Below, piece by piece: positions 60,860-64,000 of a stretch of 64,000 nucleotides of DNA. Where the stretch lies: positions 1 through 64,000 of the forward strand of contig NZ_JASHIC010000019.1 of NCBI RefSeq assembly GCF_030056705.1, in the 5' to 3' direction. A program made the translations under genes and the position numbers. How positions within the stretch are numbered: position 1 is the stretch's first letter; the number at the start of each line of letters is the position of its first letter. The notes beneath the pieces were generated by a model. The model was not told where the DNA came from, made no database searches, and saw only the letters and a program-made list of their open reading frames with translations. Source of the stretch: Flectobacillus longus. GTDB taxonomy: Bacteria; Bacteroidota; Bacteroidia; Cytophagales; Spirosomataceae.

Positions 60860-62626
60860 TTGAGAAAAGAAGAAAAAAGCGGGCAAATTTTTGATTTTGA
60901 GATATTAAGACGCATTTACGGATTTTTACAACCCTATAAGGTACGTTTTTGGTCTTTGGTGGTTTTGATTATGGTAATGGCCTGTGTGGTACCACTCAAT
61001 CCCTTATTGATTCGTCATACGATTGATAACGAAATCGCTCGTGGCGATTATAACGGATTATCTTTGATGCTATTGGCTATGCTTGGGGTATTACTGTTGC
61101 AAGGTTTCTTGCAATTTGTGACATCTTATATGGCTGGCTGGTTAGGACAAACTGTGATTCGAGACATTCGTGTGGCATTGTATGAAAAAATTCTTCATTT
61201 AAGACTCAAGTTTTTTGACGATACTCCAATCGGTCGCTTGGTGACTCGTACCGTTTCAGATATAGAAACACTCAACGACGTTTTCTCGGAAGGTTTGGCA
61301 TCAATCGCTGGCGATATTTTGCAATTGGTGTTAATTACGGGAGTCATGTTTTATACCGACTGGCGTTTGACACTTATTTGTTTAATGACAGTTCCTTTCA
61401 TGGTGGTTTCGACCTATATTTTTAAAGAATATATCAAGAAATCATTCAATGAGGTACGTATTGCAGTATCAAACCTAAACTCCTTTGTGCAGGAACATAT
61501 CACAGGGATGAATATCGTACAGGCATTTAGTGCTGAAGAGTTGGAGTATAAAAAGTTTGTGGCAATAAATCAAACACACCGTGATGCCAATATTCGTTCA
61601 ATTTGGGCGTATTCGGTGTATTTCCCTGTAGCCGATGTAATTTTGGCGGCAGGAACGGGGCTGATAGTTTGGTTTGGTTCAAAACAGATTCTCAATCATG
61701 ATATAACTTTGGGGACGCTTACGGCATTTATCATGTTTATGAACTTGTTTTTCCGTCCAATTCGTTTTTTGGCTGACCGTTTTAATACTTTACAAATGGG
61801 TATAGTATCAACTGAGCGTATTTTGAAATTATTGGATTCGGATGAATACGTTGCCAACAACGGCTCGTACAGCGCCAATGATTTGAAAGGTAATGTCAAG
61901 TTTGAAAATGTTTGGTTTGCTTATAACGACGAGGAATATGTATTGAAAGATATTTCCTTTGAGGTAAAACAAGGTGAAACCATTGCGCTTGTAGGTGCAA
62001 CGGGGGCAGGGAAATCATCAACGATTAACCTTTTGAGTCGTTTTTATGAAATCAATAAAGGGAAAATTTTCATTGATGGTCGTGATCTGCATGAATACGA
62101 ATTGCAAAGTTTAAGAAGTAAAATAGGTGTGGTATTGCAAGATGTTTTCTTGTTTTCGAATACCATTGAGAACAATATCACGCTTGGAGATAAGTCGATT
62201 ACAAGAGAAAAAATCATTGAAGCAGCCAAATTAGTAGGAGCACACGATTTTATTGAAAGACTCCCAGATGGATATGACTATAATGTAATGGAACGTGGTG
62301 CAACTTTATCTGTAGGTCAGCGACAATTGATTTCCTTTGTGCGTGCGCTTGTACATGACCCTAAAGTGATTGTGTTAGATGAGGCAACTTCGTCAGTAGA
62401 CACAGAAACTGAAGAAATGATTCAAAATGCTATTGCGAAATTAATGAAAGGTCGCACTGCCATCGTAATTGCACACCGTTTGTCAACCATTCAAAATGCC
62501 AATAAAATTTTGGTGTTAGATAAAGGTGAAATCAAGGAGGAGGGAACTCACGAAAGTTTATTGGAAAAAGATGGTTGGTATGCCCAATTGCACAAAATGC
62601 AGTTTTTAGCAACCCAAACACATTAG
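60860..62626 (+). CDS. ABC transporter, MsbA/type I exporter half-transporter
   Basis: This 588-residue protein has six transmembrane helices (about 25-320) fused to an ATPase. The TTG at 60860 is the only possible start, because a TGA stop lies two codons upstream and no ATG is near. The helix region has LRLKFFDDTPIGRLVTRTVSDIETLND. The nucleotide domain has VGATGAGKSSTINLLSRFYE (Walker A), GVVLQDVFLFSNTIENNITLG (Q-loop), LSVGQRQLISFVRAL (signature LSVGQ), VIVLDEATSSVD (Walker B) and IVIAHRLSTI (H-loop). It likely exports lipids or hydrophobic compounds as a homodimer. Confidence 0.93.
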   Translation: MRKEEKSGQIFDFEILRRIYGFLQPYKVRFWSLVVLIMVMACVVPLNPLLIRHTIDNEIARGDYNGLSLMLLAMLGVLLLQGFLQFVTSYMAGWLGQTVIRDIRVALYEKILHLRLKFFDDTPIGRLVTRTVSDIETLNDVFSEGLASIAGDILQLVLITGVMFYTDWRLTLICLMTVPFMVVSTYIFKEYIKKSFNEVRIAVSNLNSFVQEHITGMNIVQAFSAEELEYKKFVAINQTHRDANIRSIWAYSVYFPVADVILAAGTGLIVWFGSKQILNHDITLGTLTAFIMFMNLFFRPIRFLADRFNTLQMGIVSTERILKLLDSDEYVANNGSYSANDLKGNVKFENVWFAYNDEEYVLKDISFEVKQGETIALVGATGAGKSSTINLLSRFYEINKGKIFIDGRDLHEYELQSLRSKIGVVLQDVFLFSNTIENNITLGDKSITREKIIEAAKLVGAHDFIERLPDGYDYNVMERGATLSVGQRQLISFVRALVHDPKVIVLDEATSSVDTETEEMIQNAIAKLMKGRTAIVIAHRLSTIQNANKILVLDKGEIKEEGTHESLLEKDGWYAQLHKMQFLATQTH

Positions 62627-62660
62627 ATTTGGGAATGCTGATTGTAGATTGCGTAATTTT
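62626..62660. repeat. Family C half copy
   Basis: GATTTGGGAATGCTGATTGT with AGATTGCG. It mirrors the half copy at 62878 (ATCCGAAATCAAACATCCCA with CCCGCAATCG), with the terminator between them. Confidence 0.55.
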
Positions 62661-62754
62661 GAAAGGTATGGTAAATTCCGAATGGTGTGTGGCCTAAGTC
62701 GCACTCCATTTGGAAAAGCTCTAAAATGTCAAGCAATTATTGACTATTAATCAA

Positions 62755-62795
62755 GCAAAAAGGCGGTTGAAAAATAATTTCAACCGCCTTTTTGC
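62755..62795. terminator. Bidirectional terminator between convergent transporter genes
   Basis: GCAAAAAGGCGGTTGAAA and TTTCAACCGCCTTTTTGC pair around five bases, with A-run and T-run on opposite sides. A family E hairpin AGACGTAAAGTATTACGTCT (62814-62833) follows. Confidence 0.92.
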
Positions 62796-62916
62796 TACTA
62801 TTATTTTAGCTTTAGACGTAAAGTATTACGTCTCTACAAGTGTGGAATGGAGATAAAAAATAAACTCTCAATTGAATGCAAATCCGAAATCAAACATCCC
62901 AAACCCGCAATCGAAC

Positions 62917-64000
62917 TTATCCTACGTATTTAGTCTCTTTGAGTTTGCCTGCTACCAACATGAAAACTATGGTACTAGCAAACATTAACCCTGTAAAGAA
63001 CCAGAAATAAGAAGCACCATCTAATTGAGCTAAGAAACCACCTTTAGCGATATTGCCGTTTACCAAAGCAACGCCTAAGTTTCCAATGGATACCGCAGAA
63101 TACCAAATCGCAGTCATGGTACTTTTCATTGATTTTGGAGAGTTGGTATAAGCATATTCCAAACCTGTGATAGATACTAAAATTTCGCCCCAAGCCAATA
63201 CCAAGTAAGCCAAAATTTGCCACCATACCGATGGATGACCACCTGCATCAATGCTTGTTTGTATCAAAGAAATAATCACAAATGAAATCGCTGTTAAGAG
63301 GAAACCAGCGCCTAAACGACGAAGTGGCGTAGTTTTTATGCCCAATTTTTCGAAGAAAGGATACACTACATAAGTAAATACAGGAATAAAACTTACTAAG
63401 AATATAGGGTTCAATACCTGTACTTGTTCTGGTAGGAATGTATAACCTAAGCCTGTGTTTAGGTCTAATTTTTTAGCTTGTAACACCCATTCTGCTAAGT
63501 TTTGATCCCACAAGGCCCAGAAGATTGGGATAAAGGCAAATACTGCCAAAACTCTATAAACGGCTTTTACACCTTCTACCTTTTCATGATCATACTCTGC
63601 TTTAGATACGTCCAGCCAGCTTTCACCTTCTTTTTTAGCACTTGTGTGCGTTAAGGCATAATAAGTAATATATACAAAGTTGTTACGATTGATACCTGAT
63701 GGAGGTACATGCACATATTTCTTTCTTCCCGAGAAAAATACCACAGTCGCAATCGCCATTAAAATACCAGGAACCCCAAAAGCCCATGCAGCGCCAACTG
63801 AATCGTTTATTTCTGGAATCACGATGTTCGATACTACCGAGCCCGCATTGATAGCGAAATAAAACCAGCTATATGCTTTTGTCATTAAATGCTCGTTACT
63901 TTTGTCAAATTGGTCACCCACATTAGCTGACACACATGACTTGATACCTCCTGCGCCACAGGCGATAATTAAAAGACCTAATGAAAACATTTGTAAGTCG
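62917..64000 (-). CDS. Proton-dependent oligopeptide (POT/PTR2) transporter, N-terminus missing
   Basis: The gene runs off the right end of the window, so the true start is not visible. The codons before MFSLG are still open (Asp-Leu-Gln), and 357 residues plus a few are seen. GIKSCVSANVGDQFD and AYSWFYFAINAGS are the POT signature pattern around helix 4-5. The C-terminal half has several helices (WQILAYLVLAWGEILVSITGLEYAYTNSPKSMKSTMTAIW, where the family PTR motif lies). It imports di- and tripeptides with protons. The missing N-terminus would hold helices 1-3. Confidence 0.9.
   Translation of the reverse strand, partial: DLQMFSLGLLIIACGAGGIKSCVSANVGDQFDKSNEHLMTKAYSWFYFAINAGSVVSNIVIPEINDSVGAAWAFGVPGILMAIATVVFFSGRKKYVHVPPSGINRNNFVYITYYALTHTSAKKEGESWLDVSKAEYDHEKVEGVKAVYRVLAVFAFIPIFWALWDQNLAEWVLQAKKLDLNTGLGYTFLPEQVQVLNPIFLVSFIPVFTYVVYPFFEKLGIKTTPLRRLGAGFLLTAISFVIISLIQTSIDAGGHPSVWWQILAYLVLAWGEILVSITGLEYAYTNSPKSMKSTMTAIWYSAVSIGNLGVALVNGNIAKGGFLAQLDGASYFWFFTGLMFASTIVFMLVAGKLKETKYVG

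Overview
The window reads as chromosomal DNA from an A+T-rich member of the Bacteroidota, most likely Cytophagia (the Spirosoma/Flectobacillus/Arcicella side). That placement is inference. It rests on T9SS-type C-terminal sorting in a large secreted protein, many Cys-anchored lipoproteins, a DUF2911 protein, start codons without Shine-Dalgarno sequences, and repeated TAnnTTTG promoter -7 boxes, which are typical of the phylum. There is no rRNA, CRISPR array, insertion sequence or prophage. One tRNA gene, tRNA-Arg(CCT), is present.

Region by region: 1-0.5 kb is a tandem array of a 170-bp palindromic repeat. 0.6-17 kb is an accessory-looking stretch. It holds a DUF11 secreted protein, an EndoU-like nuclease-toxin candidate, an M20 amidohydrolase, a DUF2185/Imm33 immunity-like gene, an acyltransferase, NAD salvage genes (pnuC-nadR), a beta-propeller lipoprotein together with the decayed remnant of a paralogue, two Crp/Fnr regulators, an SMR efflux protein and several lipoproteins. 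17.7-20.5 kb carries atpA-atpG without the rest of the ATP synthase operon. 20.6-30.2 kb has two metallo-beta-lactamase-fold hydrolases, a DUF2911 protein, an unusual soluble AAA+/M41 protease hybrid, hflX and the tRNA. 30.2-37.6 kb is a complete six-gene ebo cluster on the minus strand (eboA to eboF), the best candidate for a little-understood metabolic or export system. 38-44.7 kb has a T9SS VCBS-repeat protein, murF, a coiled-coil membrane protein and ahcY. 45-64 kb has an OmpA-family protein, a sugar isomerase-like protein, a TetA-like MFS pump, pyrD, ftsK, a GH29 fucosidase, a class-V aminotransferase-like protein, a SlyD-like isomerase, a FeoB-associated Cys-rich peptide, an inositol-phosphatase family gene, an MsbA-like ABC exporter and the C-terminal part of a POT peptide transporter that runs off the window.

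The genes are mostly single units or short operons. The clearest multi-gene units are pnuC-nadR (overlapping), atpA-atpG and eboABCDEF. The intergenic space is unusually rich in palindromic repeats. At least five sequence families recur many times and sometimes nest inside each other. They lie outside coding sequence and look like non-autonomous hairpin elements. Strong hairpin terminators and TAnnTTTG boxes settle several start codons, notably those of pyrD, the M20 hydrolase, the small membrane protein near 20.8 kb and the coiled-coil protein near 42 kb.
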